Positions 8,335 through 17,689 are shown, counted from the stretch's first letter. The stretch: 64,000 nt of DNA from Lachnospiraceae bacterium (GCA_017551665.1 JAFZLB010000105.1:1-64000); one strand, 5' to 3'. Numbers and translations: made by a program. Notes: a model not told the origin generated them from the sequence alone.

Positions 8335-9741
8335 TTGGAGATAAATAATTCTTATCAGATAGATTTCGGAAGGCCGGTGCATGTGTACTTCATCGGCATC
8401 GGCGGTGTGTCCATGTCGGGGCTTGCGCACATCCTGAAGGACAGGGGCTTTGCCGTTTCCGGTTCGGACCGCGCACCCTCGGACATGACGCAGATGCTCG
8501 AGGAACAGGACGTCGACGTGTATTACGGACAGCAGGCGGAGAATCTGCAAAAGAGCGGCGCGCTGCCGGACGTCATCGTTTACACGGCGGCCATCCACCC
8601 GGACAACCCGGAATACATGGCGGCGCAGGAAGCGAAGCTCCCGATGCTGACCAGGGCGGAGCTTTTGGGACAGCTCATGCGTCTCTACGAAACACCAATC
8701 GCCGTCTCGGGCACCCACGGCAAAACGACGACAACGTCCATGCTTTCGGAAATCCTGATGACGGCGGATGCCGACCCGACGCTTCTGATCGGCGGCGTGT
8801 ACGAGGGCATCGGCTCCAACACCCGCATCGGCAAGAGCGGCACGCTGGTCACGGAAGCCTGCGAATACACGAACAGCTTCCATTCCTTCCTTCCGAAGTA
8901 TGCCTGCATCTTAAACGTCGAAGCCGATCACATGGACTTCTTCAAGAATCTGGACGAAATCTACGACTCCTTCCATCACTTCGCAAAGCTGTTGCCGGAA
9001 AACGGGACGCTGGTCATCGGCTCCGATATCGATGTCTTTGACCGCATCACGCAGGACCTGCGCTGCGAGGTGCTGACCTTCGGCGAAAAGGAAGAGGATG
9101 ACATCCGCGCGATGGATATTGTCTATGACGAAAAGGGCAACGCCGCCTTCCGGCTGCACGCACCCTTTGCAGGCGTTTCCGCGCTGCCCGTCACGCTGCG
9201 TGTTCCCGGACATCACAACGTCTTAAACGCGCTGGCGGCCTTCGGCCTGGCCTTTCGCGCAGGCATTGATCCGGAGATCATCGCGCAGGGGCTTGCCCGT
9301 TTTCAGGGGGCGCACCGCCGCTTTGAAATGAAGGGTGTCTGGCAGGGCGTCACCATCGTGGACGATTACGCGCATCACCCGACGGAGATTGAAGCGACGC
9401 TGCTCGCCGCGGCGCGCACACCGCACAAGACCGTCTGGTGCGTCTTCCAGCCGCATACCTACACGCGCACGAAGGTCTTTTTACACGCCTTCGCGAAGGC
9501 CTTGAAAACCGCGGATCATGTCGTCCTGCTGCCGATCTACGCCGCCAGGGAACAGGATGTTTACGGCGTGTCGAGCGCGGATCTTTGCGAAGAAATCAGG
9601 AGCATGGGCGGGGAATGTACCCTGTTGGATACTTTCGAAAATGTCAAGCATTTTCTTTCGGAAAATTGCACGAAAAATGACCTGTTGATAACCATGGGGG
9701 CCGGGGATGTCTATAAAATCGGGGAAGAACTGCTCTCGTAG
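8335..9741 (+). CDS. murC: UDP-N-acetylmuramate--L-alanine ligase
   Basis: This cytoplasmic ATP-dependent ligase adds the first amino acid to the peptidoglycan stem. Visible motifs are the N-terminal UMA-binding segment (FIGIGGVSMSGLA), the Mur ATP loop GTHGKTTTT, the metal/substrate region EACEYTNSF and the C-terminal VDDYAHHPTEI. I set the start at TTG 8335 because GGGAGGAGG (8321-8329) lies 5 nt before it; the frame is open to 8317. The resulting 468 residues are normal. It is transcribed away from glgC. Confidence 0.93.
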   Translation: MEINNSYQIDFGRPVHVYFIGIGGVSMSGLAHILKDRGFAVSGSDRAPSDMTQMLEEQDVDVYYGQQAENLQKSGALPDVIVYTAAIHPDNPEYMAAQEAKLPMLTRAELLGQLMRLYETPIAVSGTHGKTTTTSMLSEILMTADADPTLLIGGVYEGIGSNTRIGKSGTLVTEACEYTNSFHSFLPKYACILNVEADHMDFFKNLDEIYDSFHHFAKLLPENGTLVIGSDIDVFDRITQDLRCEVLTFGEKEEDDIRAMDIVYDEKGNAAFRLHAPFAGVSALPVTLRVPGHHNVLNALAAFGLAFRAGIDPEIIAQGLARFQGAHRRFEMKGVWQGVTIVDDYAHHPTEIEATLLAAARTPHKTVWCVFQPHTYTRTKVFLHAFAKALKTADHVVLLPIYAAREQDVYGVSSADLCEEIRSMGGECTLLDTFENVKHFLSENCTKNDLLITMGAGDVYKIGEELLS

Positions 9742-9746
9742 GCATT

Positions 9747-9891
9747 TTTTCCACGGATTCCACAGTTTGCGCAAGCGAAGGGCGAATGCCAAACGGTGGA
9801 AAAGCGCGTGAAACATCGACAGCGGAAGACACCAGACACAAAGGTTTCACGGAATCGCCTTCCGTTGTCCACCGTATCCACCGTTTCCACT
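9747..9891. promoter_or_regulatory. cluster of DnaA-box-like 9-mers
   Basis: Between murC and the dnaD-like gene the core TCCAC recurs in 9-mers resembling the DnaA box TTWTNCACA. Two are end to end at 9747-9755 (TTTTCCACG) and 9756-9764 (GATTCCACA). One is inverted at 9795-9803 (TTTTCCACC on the minus strand). Three are contiguous at 9865-9873 (TTGTCCACC), 9874-9882 (GTATCCACC) and 9883-9891 (GTTTCCACT). Each has one or two mismatches to consensus. No dnaA gene or clear unwinding element is present, so this is more likely a DnaA regulatory or titration site than oriC. Confidence 0.45.
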
Positions 9892-9973
9892 TTCATTTGA
9901 CAAAATCATTCCCGCGTCCCGTGCAATCAGAATTCCGTCGATTTGCATCATTCCTTTTCCGGAGGAGCTGTGC

Positions 9974-9979
9974 TACAAT
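9974..9979 (+). promoter_or_regulatory. -10 box of the dnaD-like gene
   Basis: TACAAT follows the G-rich stretch GGAGGAGCTGTGC; no good -35 is visible. The start predicted near 9986 lies after the possible GTG at 9980, which favours translation from the ATG at 10037. Confidence 0.45.
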
Positions 9980-10036
9980 GTGAACCACGCGACAAAACTA
10001 CCGTCGCGATTTCAAGCCGAGAGGTCACGCCATTTC

Positions 10037-11110
10037 ATGTTGGGGAAGGTTCCGATTACAACCGAACAGGACAACGGTACCACCGTCGTTTCCAACGCAT
10101 TCATCGATGTCTTTATGACGGAGGCCAATGACGCGCAGATCAAGATCTATCTCTATCTGCTGCGCGTGATGCAGGCTCACGGCAGCACCACGGTCGCCGA
10201 AATCGCGGACCGCTTCAATCACACGGAGCGGGACGTGAAGCGGGCGCTGCAGTTCTGGGAAAAGCGCGGACTCGTCCGTCTCGAATACGATGCCCGCAAG
10301 CGTCTGTCCCAGATCTGCCTCGAAGACATCGGAGACCAAGCGCACGCGGACACGGACGAAGCAGACTGCCTCTGTGTGGAAACGGAAGAAGCCTCCGCGC
10401 CGGCGGTTCCGCCCAAGCGCCGTTACAGTCCGTTGGAGCAGCGTCGTTTTGCGGCGGACGAATCCCTGTCCATGGTGCTCTTCGCGGCGGAAAAGTATTT
10501 CAACCGCGTGCTGAGTAATACCGAAATGCAGACCATCCTTTATATTTATGAAGATCTGGCGTTTTCCTCGGAGCTTCTGGATTATCTGCTCCAGTACACA
10601 GCGGAAAACGCGAAGGGGCGCTTTGCTCCTTATATGGAAAAGACGGCGCTCGCCTGGCACGCGGAAGGTCTCAGAACTGTGGAGGACGTGCGCACGAAGC
10701 GTTCTTCCCGTTACGGCAAAGAGGTCTACGAGGTCATGCGTGCCCTGGGACTGATGACCGCGCCGACGGACTATGAATCGGAATACGTCAGCCGCTGGCT
10801 TTCGGAATACGGTTTCAGCATGGAACTCGTGCTGCTCGCCTGCCGCAAGACGGTGGCGGGTGCGCAGTCCCATCGTTTTGAGTACACGGACGGCATACTC
10901 CGAAAGTGGCAGGCAAAGGGCATCCGGACGCCGGAGGACGTGAGCCGGGAAGACGCCGCGCACGAAAAGGCTTCCCGGAACGCGCGGCAGTCTCTTCGCA
11001 AGGAAGACGCGAAGGGAACGGGCATGGACACACGCAACCGCTTCAACATCTTCCGGGCACAGGAATATGATATCCAGGCCATCAAGGAAAGACTGGTCAG
11101 CAACAAGTAG
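10037..11110 (+). CDS. DnaD-domain replication initiation protein
   Basis: The 357-residue protein starts MLGKVPITTEQDNGTTVVSN, matching the usual beginning of clostridial DnaD-like proteins. An N-terminal winged-helix region (about 20-105: DAQIKIYLYLLRVM, then TTVAEIADRFNHTERDVKRAL) is followed by an acidic linker. Two DnaD-type C-terminal segments follow (about 140-230 and 235-310). Such proteins remodel DNA during helicase loading. The frame is open to a GTG at 9980, but that lies ahead of the predicted transcript start. The helicase loader follows after 16 nt, as expected for a primosome pair. Confidence 0.87.
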   Translation: MLGKVPITTEQDNGTTVVSNAFIDVFMTEANDAQIKIYLYLLRVMQAHGSTTVAEIADRFNHTERDVKRALQFWEKRGLVRLEYDARKRLSQICLEDIGDQAHADTDEADCLCVETEEASAPAVPPKRRYSPLEQRRFAADESLSMVLFAAEKYFNRVLSNTEMQTILYIYEDLAFSSELLDYLLQYTAENAKGRFAPYMEKTALAWHAEGLRTVEDVRTKRSSRYGKEVYEVMRALGLMTAPTDYESEYVSRWLSEYGFSMELVLLACRKTVAGAQSHRFEYTDGILRKWQAKGIRTPEDVSREDAAHEKASRNARQSLRKEDAKGTGMDTRNRFNIFRAQEYDIQAIKERLVSNK

Positions 11111-11126
11111 GGGTGAGTAAGCGCGC

Positions 11127-12092
11127 ATGGCCTTGAACAACGCACAATATGATGAGATCATGCTGTCGTACGCGAGGAGCAGAAGCGCGCACCGCCGGGA
11201 AGCGGAGCGGCGCGAGGAGGAAGTTTACGAACGGATTCCCGCCTACGCCGCACTGGAGCAACGGATTCCCGAAATTGCCGCGGAAGCGGGACGCGCCTAT
11301 CTTGGCGGTGACAAATCCGCAAAGGAGCAGCTGGATACGCGGATCCGGGAAGTCCGGAAGGAGCAGGCGGCGCTGCTTTCGGCAAACGGTTTTCCCGAAG
11401 ACTATCTTACCCCGCAAAACGACTGTCCCCTCTGTATGGATACGGGTTACACGAACGGTGCCCGTTGCGAATGTCTGAAGCAAAAAATCCGCGATCTGAT
11501 GTATGAGCAGTCCCATCTGCGGACCCTTTCACAGGAAAACAACTTTTCCCTGATGCGGGAGGATTATTATACCGGCGAAGACCTGCGCCGCTTTCACGGT
11601 GCGCTTACGCAGTGCAACCGGCTTCTGGATTCGTTCCGGAGCGGACAGCCCGCGGGCTCTTTGCTGTTCTTCGGTCCCGTCGGCAGCGGCAAATCCTTTT
11701 TGTCCGTCGCGACGGCCACGGAGGTGCTGAACGCCGGATACAGCGTGTTGTACTTTTCCTCCGTCACCCTGTTTTCGCATTTATCCGACGTCACCTTCGG
11801 ACAGGGGATGCAGGAGCTGCGCCGTCATCTGGAAAACGATCTCACGGAATGTGACCTTCTGGTCATCGATGACCTCGGCACGGAGCTGCCCAACGCCTTT
11901 GTTTCGACGCAGCTCTTTCACCTGATCAACGAGCGTCATCTGGCGCGCAGGTCCACGGTCATTTCCACGAACCTGGAGTTTGACGAGCTGCGCAACCGCT
12001 ACTCCGACCGGATTTTTTCAAGACTGATGCACGACTTTACGCTTTGCGAACTGACGGGGCGGGACATCCGCCTCGCGAAGGCGACTGCCTGA
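11127..12092 (+). CDS. DnaI/DnaC-type replicative helicase loader ATPase
   Basis: The 321-residue AAA+ protein loads the DnaB helicase. The N-terminal half has a coiled-coil-like helix and a zinc motif (Cys100, Cys103, Cys114, Cys116). The ATPase half has Walker A GPVGSGKS (183-190), Walker B LLVIDDLG (244-251) and the sensor ISTN. Length is normal. It follows the dnaD-like gene by 16 nt with GGGGTGAG upstream, and prs follows after 24 nt. The helicase itself, dnaB, lies at 41.2 kb. Confidence 0.92.
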   Translation: MALNNAQYDEIMLSYARSRSAHRREAERREEEVYERIPAYAALEQRIPEIAAEAGRAYLGGDKSAKEQLDTRIREVRKEQAALLSANGFPEDYLTPQNDCPLCMDTGYTNGARCECLKQKIRDLMYEQSHLRTLSQENNFSLMREDYYTGEDLRRFHGALTQCNRLLDSFRSGQPAGSLLFFGPVGSGKSFLSVATATEVLNAGYSVLYFSSVTLFSHLSDVTFGQGMQELRRHLENDLTECDLLVIDDLGTELPNAFVSTQLFHLINERHLARRSTVISTNLEFDELRNRYSDRIFSRLMHDFTLCELTGRDIRLAKATA

Positions 12093-12116
12093 CAAATAGT
12101 TGAAAGGAAACACATC

Positions 12117-13313
12117 ATGCCAAGAAGAGAAGAAAAACGTGACTTAAGCACCATCCCCGTCGGTACCCTGGGAATCATCCCCATGCGCGGCTGCCGCTCG
12201 CTCGCGGAGCGCGTGGATTATTTCCTCGTGAAGTGGCGTGCGGAACGGGAGAACGAGCACAAGGGCTCCCTTGCCTTTACCGGCTACGAACGCGCCTCTT
12301 ATCTTCTCAGTGCGGACATCCCGCGCTTCGGCTCCGGCGAAGGGAAGGGCGTCATCAACGAATCCGTCCGCGGCGACGATGTCTATCTGCTGGTGGATGT
12401 GCTGAATTTCTCCGAGAGTTATTCGCTCTTCGGCAAGCAGAACCGGATGTCGCCGGATGATCATTACCAGGACTTAAAGCGCATCATCTCCGCCATCGGC
12501 GGCAAGGCCAGGCGCATCACCGTCATCATGCCCTACCTTTATGAAAGCAGGCAGCACAAGCGCAGCGGCCGGGAATCTTTGGACTGCGCCATCGCGCTGC
12601 AGGAGCTCGTCAGCATGGGCGTGGACAACATCATCACCTTCGAGGCCCATGACCCGCGTGTGCAAAACGCCATTCCGCTGCACGGCTTCGAAACCATCCG
12701 CACCACTTATCAGTTCATCAAGGGACTGCTGCTGAATGTGGAAGGGCTGACCATTGATTCCGATCACATGATGGTCATCAGTCCGGACGAGGGCGGCATG
12801 GAACGCGCGGTGTATCTCGCGGGCGTGCTGTCGCTCGATGTCGGCATGTTCTACAAGCGGCGCGATTACACGCAGGTCATCAACGGCCGCAACCCCATCG
12901 TGGCGCATGAGTTCCTCGGCACCAGCGTCGAGGGAAAGGACATGATCATCATCGACGACATGATTTCCTCCGGCGAAGGCCTCGTGGACGTGGCGGAGCA
13001 GCTGAAAAAAAGAAAGGCCGGAAGAATCTTTATCTTCTCGACCTTCGGCCTTTTCACGCACGGGCTGGAGCCCATCGACAAAGCCTATGAAGCGGGGCTG
13101 TTTGACCGCATCCTGACCACGAACCTGATCTATCAGTCGGAGAATCTGTTGTCCAGGGAATGGTATATCAGCTGTGACATGAGCAAGTACATCGCTTATA
13201 TCATTGACACCTTAAACCACGACGCGTCCCTCTCCGATCTGCTCAATCCGGTGGAGCGCATCCGCTCCATCGTGGACAGCTACGCCGAAGGGGATATGTC
13301 CAACTACATCTGA
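12117..13313 (+). CDS. prs: ribose-phosphate pyrophosphokinase, long clostridial form
   Basis: The 398-residue enzyme makes PRPP from ribose-5-phosphate and ATP. It contains the ATP/flexible-loop region (MPYLYESRQHKRSGRESLDC), a metal-binding segment (VDNIITFEAHDP) and the PRPP loop MIIIDDMISSGEG. Typical Prs is about 315 residues. The extra length is an N-terminal extension and a C-terminal tail, a variant I associate with Clostridia. GAAAGGAAA precedes the ATG. Its product feeds upp at 18.2 kb and purine/pyrimidine synthesis. Confidence 0.9.
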   Translation: MPRREEKRDLSTIPVGTLGIIPMRGCRSLAERVDYFLVKWRAERENEHKGSLAFTGYERASYLLSADIPRFGSGEGKGVINESVRGDDVYLLVDVLNFSESYSLFGKQNRMSPDDHYQDLKRIISAIGGKARRITVIMPYLYESRQHKRSGRESLDCAIALQELVSMGVDNIITFEAHDPRVQNAIPLHGFETIRTTYQFIKGLLLNVEGLTIDSDHMMVISPDEGGMERAVYLAGVLSLDVGMFYKRRDYTQVINGRNPIVAHEFLGTSVEGKDMIIIDDMISSGEGLVDVAEQLKKRKAGRIFIFSTFGLFTHGLEPIDKAYEAGLFDRILTTNLIYQSENLLSREWYISCDMSKYIAYIIDTLNHDASLSDLLNPVERIRSIVDSYAEGDMSNYI

Positions 13314-13314
13314 C

Positions 13315-15942
13315 TTACCGCGCGTAGGTGATGAAGTAATTGCCGCTGCGCTCAAACATGGCCTCCGCCTCCGACATCGGCAGGCGGTAAACGGCGTTGG
13401 CGCCGAAGGCCGGGTCAAAGAGCACGACCTCGCGGTCATTGAAGCCGATCAGCAGCACATACCTGCCGTCCGACATCCGCGCCATCACGGGCACATCGCA
13501 CATGAGGTCCGTGAAATACAGCATGGCGCGCATGGGACAGCCCTCTAAGTTCAGGATGCGGGAGGAAGGCATGGCATCTTCCAAAATGCGCATCACCGTC
13601 TGCCCCTGCGCCAGCAGAGTTTCCGTATTGCGGGAAGCACCCTCGTAATCCAGGATCATACGGAGACAGGCAGCCTCCGAGGTCATGGTGCTGAAATCCC
13701 TTGTCTCCGCCGCTTCCGAAATCGCGAGGATCTGGTTGCGGCTCGTGAGATTCCCACGGTAATAAATGTAGCGGTTGTTTTCGTCCACCACCTGTCCGCA
13801 GAGCGCATAGGCCTGCGCGATGGCGGGGGCGGGATGCTTGTATATGCCGGCGATGCGGTTATGGTCCACGCAGAAGTAACGCTTGCCGCTCAGCGTCGCT
13901 TTCACCTCCGGAATCCGATGCTCCGAGAGCGTTTCCTGCGCCACATAGCGTTTGCACTGATCCCCCGGAACGGTATTGCGCAGCAGGATGCCGGTGACGC
14001 GCCGGCCTTCTTCCTGCGTGACCTCCAGGCGGTTGACGCCGCCGGAAGACCGCTCCGTGCGCATGATCTGGTCATCCTCCACATCCGTGTAAACAATGGT
14101 CTTGGATGCGGTCATGACAGGCGCTTCGTCTTCCCCGTCTTCCTCTCCTTCTTCCGCCGGTTCTTCCGTGCTCTGCCCCGTGCGGATGACGCGCTTTAAG
14201 ACAATGCGGTCCTCCTCGATCACCACGTCCCGCACCGGCATGATGCCCGCGTCATATTCCGTGAACACGGTGCCGTCAAAATGCCGGATCACGACCTCAT
14301 AGCAGGGATAGAGCGGATTTCCGGGCGCGTCCGTGCCCACATCCTCTTCGCGGAAGCGTCCGTAGACGATGTCGTTGCCGATGAACCCGAAGAGCCGGAT
14401 GCCTTCGCCTTCCTCCGCGGGAATGTCCGCGCGCGTTTCCTCGTTCATTTCCATGAAGGTGATTTTGTCCGGAAAGGCGGAGACGTCCTCCTGCCAGGCC
14501 AGCAGATAGCCGCCCTCCGACACCATGTAAATATCATCGATGACGTTTTCGACGCTGCCCTGCTGTGTGCCTTCATACAGATCAATCGCCGTCACGTCGT
14601 TGCCGAGAACGGAATAATAAATGCCCCTGCCGTTGACATAGCCCAGCACATCCGCCGTGGAAATCAGCATTTCCTCGGACTGCGTCGTCGCAATCCAGAT
14701 CAGCTCGTTGATCGTGTTTTCCTGGGCGTCAAACTCATACACGCTGGTGCCCACCTCTCCCTCGTGCGCACCGCGGTTGCGGTAGCCCGTCACGCGGAAC
14801 AGCACGTTGCCGCCCTCGTCCATCCGCAGGATGTTGATTCTCGCGCCCTGGAAGCCCGTGCGGAAATCCTCTTCCTCTTCGAAGAAGCCGAAGGCCTGCG
14901 TCAGGCGGTTGTCCGTCAGGTGATAGACAAAGAGCCGTTCCTCATTGACAAAGGCAATGGCGCTGCCGCCGTCGGACTCCCGCATCTGCAGCGGCGTTCC
15001 GTGATAGGACAGATTCACCCTGTCGCCGGGAAGATCTTCTTTCGCGCCGGAGAAAACGTAATTCATGTTGCGGCGGAAGTCGATGAGGTACATGCCGTTT
15101 TCCGTGCGGCGCGTGAAATAATCCTCTATGACATGATAGCGCCGCGTGCGGCCGTCCTCCGTCAGCACCAGAGTGTAACGCAGCGTCAGCGAACAGGTCT
15201 GGCCGTGCAGGTCATAGAGGGAAACCTGGGCCTCGGTGCGGTCCGCGATCTCCAGTCCCTGCCAGGTGACGGCGGAAAAGGGCGAGTGAATGTTGACGCT
15301 CTCAAAGGTATCCTCCGAATAATCGCTGTCCGGTTCCAGAAATTCCTTCAGCGTCTTGTCCTGTGTAAACGTGGCTTCATGCAGGGTCCGGATGAAGGCC
15401 AGGTGATCGTCGAAGGTAATCAGCGTGTCATCCGTCGGCACCTTCACGCGGGTGTAATAGCGGATCTGTTTCCCGCCGCTTTCGGACAGCAGCAGCACCA
15501 GCATGTATTCCTCGTCCGTCTCGATCAGATCCTTCATCGTAAAGGACAGGCGCAGTCTGCCGTCGGATTCCTCCCGCACGTCGGTGACCGTCGTCTGTTC
15601 CACGAGGTTTTCGCCGTCCAGCGTGCGCAGCTCAAACATGACCTCATCGATTTTCGCGCCGTAGCGGTCGACAATGGCCGTCACCGCGCGGCTTTCCGGC
15701 AGGATTGTCAGCGGACCGCGCATGGAGGACACGTCCATTTCATAAGCGTAGCCGTGGAGCAGATTCATCTCCGTTCCGTTTTGTGTCATGTGAATTACGG
15801 GAAAGCTGGCCTGCTCCATGGCGGCGGACACTATGCCGCGCTCGCTGCGGTTGATGACGCGGTAAGCAATGAACAGCGTCAGCACAAACAGCAGGGCGGT
15901 ATATGCGATTTTCGCCAGCAGCAGCCGGATGCTTTTTTTCAT
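13315..15942 (-). CDS. large membrane-anchored protein with degenerate C39-like domain
   Basis: I do not recognise a named family for this 875-residue protein. Residues about 9-28 form one membrane helix after a basic start, so the rest is probably outside the cell. The middle is beta-rich with WD/propeller-like stretches (about 300-560) and an acidic low-complexity stretch (about 620-640: EEPAEEGEEDGEDE). The last 120 residues resemble a peptidase C39-like fold (EAACLRMILDYEG, then GRYVLLIGFNDREVVLFDP). The catalytic Cys position reads Ser755 and the His position reads Arg827, so proteolysis is unlikely. It converges with prs with a 1-nt gap and is divergent from the DUF402 gene. Confidence 0.6.
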   Translation of the reverse strand: MKKSIRLLLAKIAYTALLFVLTLFIAYRVINRSERGIVSAAMEQASFPVIHMTQNGTEMNLLHGYAYEMDVSSMRGPLTILPESRAVTAIVDRYGAKIDEVMFELRTLDGENLVEQTTVTDVREESDGRLRLSFTMKDLIETDEEYMLVLLLSESGGKQIRYYTRVKVPTDDTLITFDDHLAFIRTLHEATFTQDKTLKEFLEPDSDYSEDTFESVNIHSPFSAVTWQGLEIADRTEAQVSLYDLHGQTCSLTLRYTLVLTEDGRTRRYHVIEDYFTRRTENGMYLIDFRRNMNYVFSGAKEDLPGDRVNLSYHGTPLQMRESDGGSAIAFVNEERLFVYHLTDNRLTQAFGFFEEEEDFRTGFQGARINILRMDEGGNVLFRVTGYRNRGAHEGEVGTSVYEFDAQENTINELIWIATTQSEEMLISTADVLGYVNGRGIYYSVLGNDVTAIDLYEGTQQGSVENVIDDIYMVSEGGYLLAWQEDVSAFPDKITFMEMNEETRADIPAEEGEGIRLFGFIGNDIVYGRFREEDVGTDAPGNPLYPCYEVVIRHFDGTVFTEYDAGIMPVRDVVIEEDRIVLKRVIRTGQSTEEPAEEGEEDGEDEAPVMTASKTIVYTDVEDDQIMRTERSSGGVNRLEVTQEEGRRVTGILLRNTVPGDQCKRYVAQETLSEHRIPEVKATLSGKRYFCVDHNRIAGIYKHPAPAIAQAYALCGQVVDENNRYIYYRGNLTSRNQILAISEAAETRDFSTMTSEAACLRMILDYEGASRNTETLLAQGQTVMRILEDAMPSSRILNLEGCPMRAMLYFTDLMCDVPVMARMSDGRYVLLIGFNDREVVLFDPAFGANAVYRLPMSEAEAMFERSGNYFITYAR

Positions 15943-15948
15943 ATCGCT

Positions 15949-15977
15949 TTGACTTTTCTCCCCGCGGGGGGTAAGAT
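15949..15977 (+). promoter_or_regulatory. promoter of the DUF402 gene (predicted leaderless)
   Basis: TTGACT (15949-15954) and TAAGAT (15972-15977) are 17 bp apart. The -10 box ends 6 nt before the ATG at 15984, so the transcript should begin at or next to the start codon. A G run sits inside the spacer and would not be transcribed. Confidence 0.65.
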
Positions 15978-15983
15978 GTCTGT

Positions 15984-16463
15984 ATGGAACAGTTTCTGAT
16001 CCGCCGCGTACGCCTGATTCCGCAGGAAAGCATTCTTCTGAAGGACGACATCATTCTGTATCGCGACGAAGAACACATCATCACTTTCTGGGACGCCTTC
16101 AACAAGCGGCCGGAACTTGTGCGCGGTCTCTCCGTCTATTATCTCAAAGAACACCTCAAGTTGTCCAAGGTTTTTCACGAAGACGGAGATTTTCACTGGT
16201 ACTTCGATATTGCCGATTACCGCTTTGAGGAAATCGAAGACGGCTCTGAGCTGATCATGACCGATCTTCTGGCGGATGTCGCCGTCTTCCGCGACGGCCG
16301 GATCCGCGTGCTGGACCTGGGCGAGCTTGCGGACGCGCAGGAACAGGAGCTCATCGATGACCGCTTATTAAAAAAAAGTCTGCGCACGCTGGACAGACTT
16401 TTGCGGGAACTCTATCGCGACGGAATCACACGCTTCGCCGCACCTTTAGAGAAGTATCAGTAG
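15984..16463 (+). CDS. DUF402-domain protein (nucleotide phosphatase-like)
   Basis: The 159-residue protein matches DUF402, whose characterised members hydrolyse nucleoside di- or triphosphates. The pattern is visible in WYFDIADYRFEE, a metal-type acidic stretch, and LADVAVFRDGRIRVLDLGELADA. Length is normal. There is no ribosome site between the promoter and the ATG. Its end overlaps the end of the convergent cell-wall hydrolase gene by 7 nt. The true substrate is unknown. Confidence 0.82.
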   Translation: MEQFLIRRVRLIPQESILLKDDIILYRDEEHIITFWDAFNKRPELVRGLSVYYLKEHLKLSKVFHEDGDFHWYFDIADYRFEEIEDGSELIMTDLLADVAVFRDGRIRVLDLGELADAQEQELIDDRLLKKSLRTLDRLLRELYRDGITRFAAPLEKYQ

Positions 16464-17680
16464 AAACAATGTCCCCCTATAATAATACACTTATCACTCG
16501 GGCCGGTATATAAGCGCGGCGCGCAGAAGAACAGGCAGTCTCCCACGGTGGAGTAGCCGCTCATCGCGTCCCTTGCCGCCTTGTAACAGGCTTCCGTCGC
16601 CCAGCCGTTGTCAATGGAGCGCTGCAAAAACGTCGGGTACACGGAGAACTGTCCCGGGGCCGTGATGACCTCGTACATTGTGTTCTGCTTAAAGCGGGAG
16701 GAGCGCATGCGGTTGATGACGACGGCACCCACGCCCACCTGGCCTTCGTACTGCTGATTTCCGGACTCCGTATAAATGACGTTGGCCAGAAGCTCTAAAT
16801 CACTGATCCCCATTTCGTTCTTTTCATAGAAGACCAGACCGTCCACGGAAGTCCAGGCACCGGAGCGCGCTTCCTGGGAAATCTGTAACTGCTCCTGCAG
16901 CTTCTTTTCCCAGTCGCTGACCTCCGCCTGCTGCTGTGCCAGAAGCGTGCGGATGGCCTCCGCTTCGACTTCGGCAATGGAAATTTCATTATTATAACGA
17001 ACGATATTTTCGGAAACGTCACTGATCAGACCGTAGAAGCGCTCCTGCTCCGCCACCTGTTCCTGCTGCATGCCTTCCAGCTCTTCCAGCTCCGTTTCCA
17101 GCTGTGTCTTCTGGAATGCGATCTGGCTTTCAATGCTCTTGTACTGTTCCAGCATTTCGCGGTCATAGATGCTGAGCGCTTCAATATAAGAGCCCTGGTT
17201 GATAAACTCGGAAAGGGAGCTGCTCTGCACCAGCATATCCGCCAGCACGAAGTCCTGGCGTTCATAGATGAAGCGGATGCGCATTTTCATCTGCTCATAC
17301 TGCTCTTCCCTGAGTTCCGTGGCCGCCTGCAGCTCTTCCTCCATTGCTTCAATTTCCAAACGCTTGTTATCAATTCGGTCATTGATGGAAAGAAGGTTCT
17401 GGCCGACGGCATAGAGCTCATCGTTCAGGGAATTCATGTTATTCTGCAATGCTTCGCGGCCGGCTTCGAGGGTATTGATGTTATTGCGGGCATCGTTCAG
17501 CTCCGAACGCGTGGCGTTCGCACGGTTCCTTGCGTCCTCCAGCGCCTGCTTAATCTCCTCCGTCGCCTGCACGCCGACCGTCCCGGAAGCCGCCAAAGCG
17601 CACACAAGCCAGGCGCCCACGGCACAGCGGAAAGCCTTTGTCAGAAAGCGATGCAGTTTTTTCTTCGTCCTCTTTTTCAT
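16457..17680 (-). CDS. secreted coiled-coil protein with SleB-type hydrolase domain
   Basis: The 407-residue protein starts MKKRTKKKLHRF, with a basic N-terminus, a hydrophobic helix (about 18-33) and a probable signal cleavage near VQA-TEE. Residues about 40-275 are a long coiled coil of the type found in PcsB/CwlO-like wall hydrolases. The C-terminus (about 300-407) is a SleB/hydrolase_2 domain with NVIYTESGNQQYEGQVGVG (likely catalytic Glu) and VITAPGQFS. It probably cleaves peptidoglycan, with the coil controlling or localising it. I chose ATG 17680 because the longer frame to 17740 lacks a signal-like start and lies upstream of the promoter. Confidence 0.87.
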   Translation of the reverse strand: MKKRTKKKLHRFLTKAFRCAVGAWLVCALAASGTVGVQATEEIKQALEDARNRANATRSELNDARNNINTLEAGREALQNNMNSLNDELYAVGQNLLSINDRIDNKRLEIEAMEEELQAATELREEQYEQMKMRIRFIYERQDFVLADMLVQSSSLSEFINQGSYIEALSIYDREMLEQYKSIESQIAFQKTQLETELEELEGMQQEQVAEQERFYGLISDVSENIVRYNNEISIAEVEAEAIRTLLAQQQAEVSDWEKKLQEQLQISQEARSGAWTSVDGLVFYEKNEMGISDLELLANVIYTESGNQQYEGQVGVGAVVINRMRSSRFKQNTMYEVITAPGQFSVYPTFLQRSIDNGWATEACYKAARDAMSGYSTVGDCLFFCAPRLYTGPSDKCIIIGGHCFY

Positions 17681-17689
17681 TCTTCCATT

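Noticed and set aside
9742..9980. Chromosomal origin of replication
   Set aside because: DnaA-box-like sites are present, but there is no dnaA/dnaN gene and no AT-rich unwinding region next to them.
9980..10036. GTG at 9980 as start of the dnaD-like gene
   Set aside because: It directly overlaps the end of the predicted -10 box and would lie before the transcript start. The ATG at 10037 matches the usual family beginning.
13397..15999. Long plus-strand frames (up to 572 codons) opposite the 875-residue gene
   Set aside because: They are antisense shadows caused by GC-rich codon use. They show no family motifs and no ribosome sites, while the minus-strand protein has a membrane anchor and domain-like parts.
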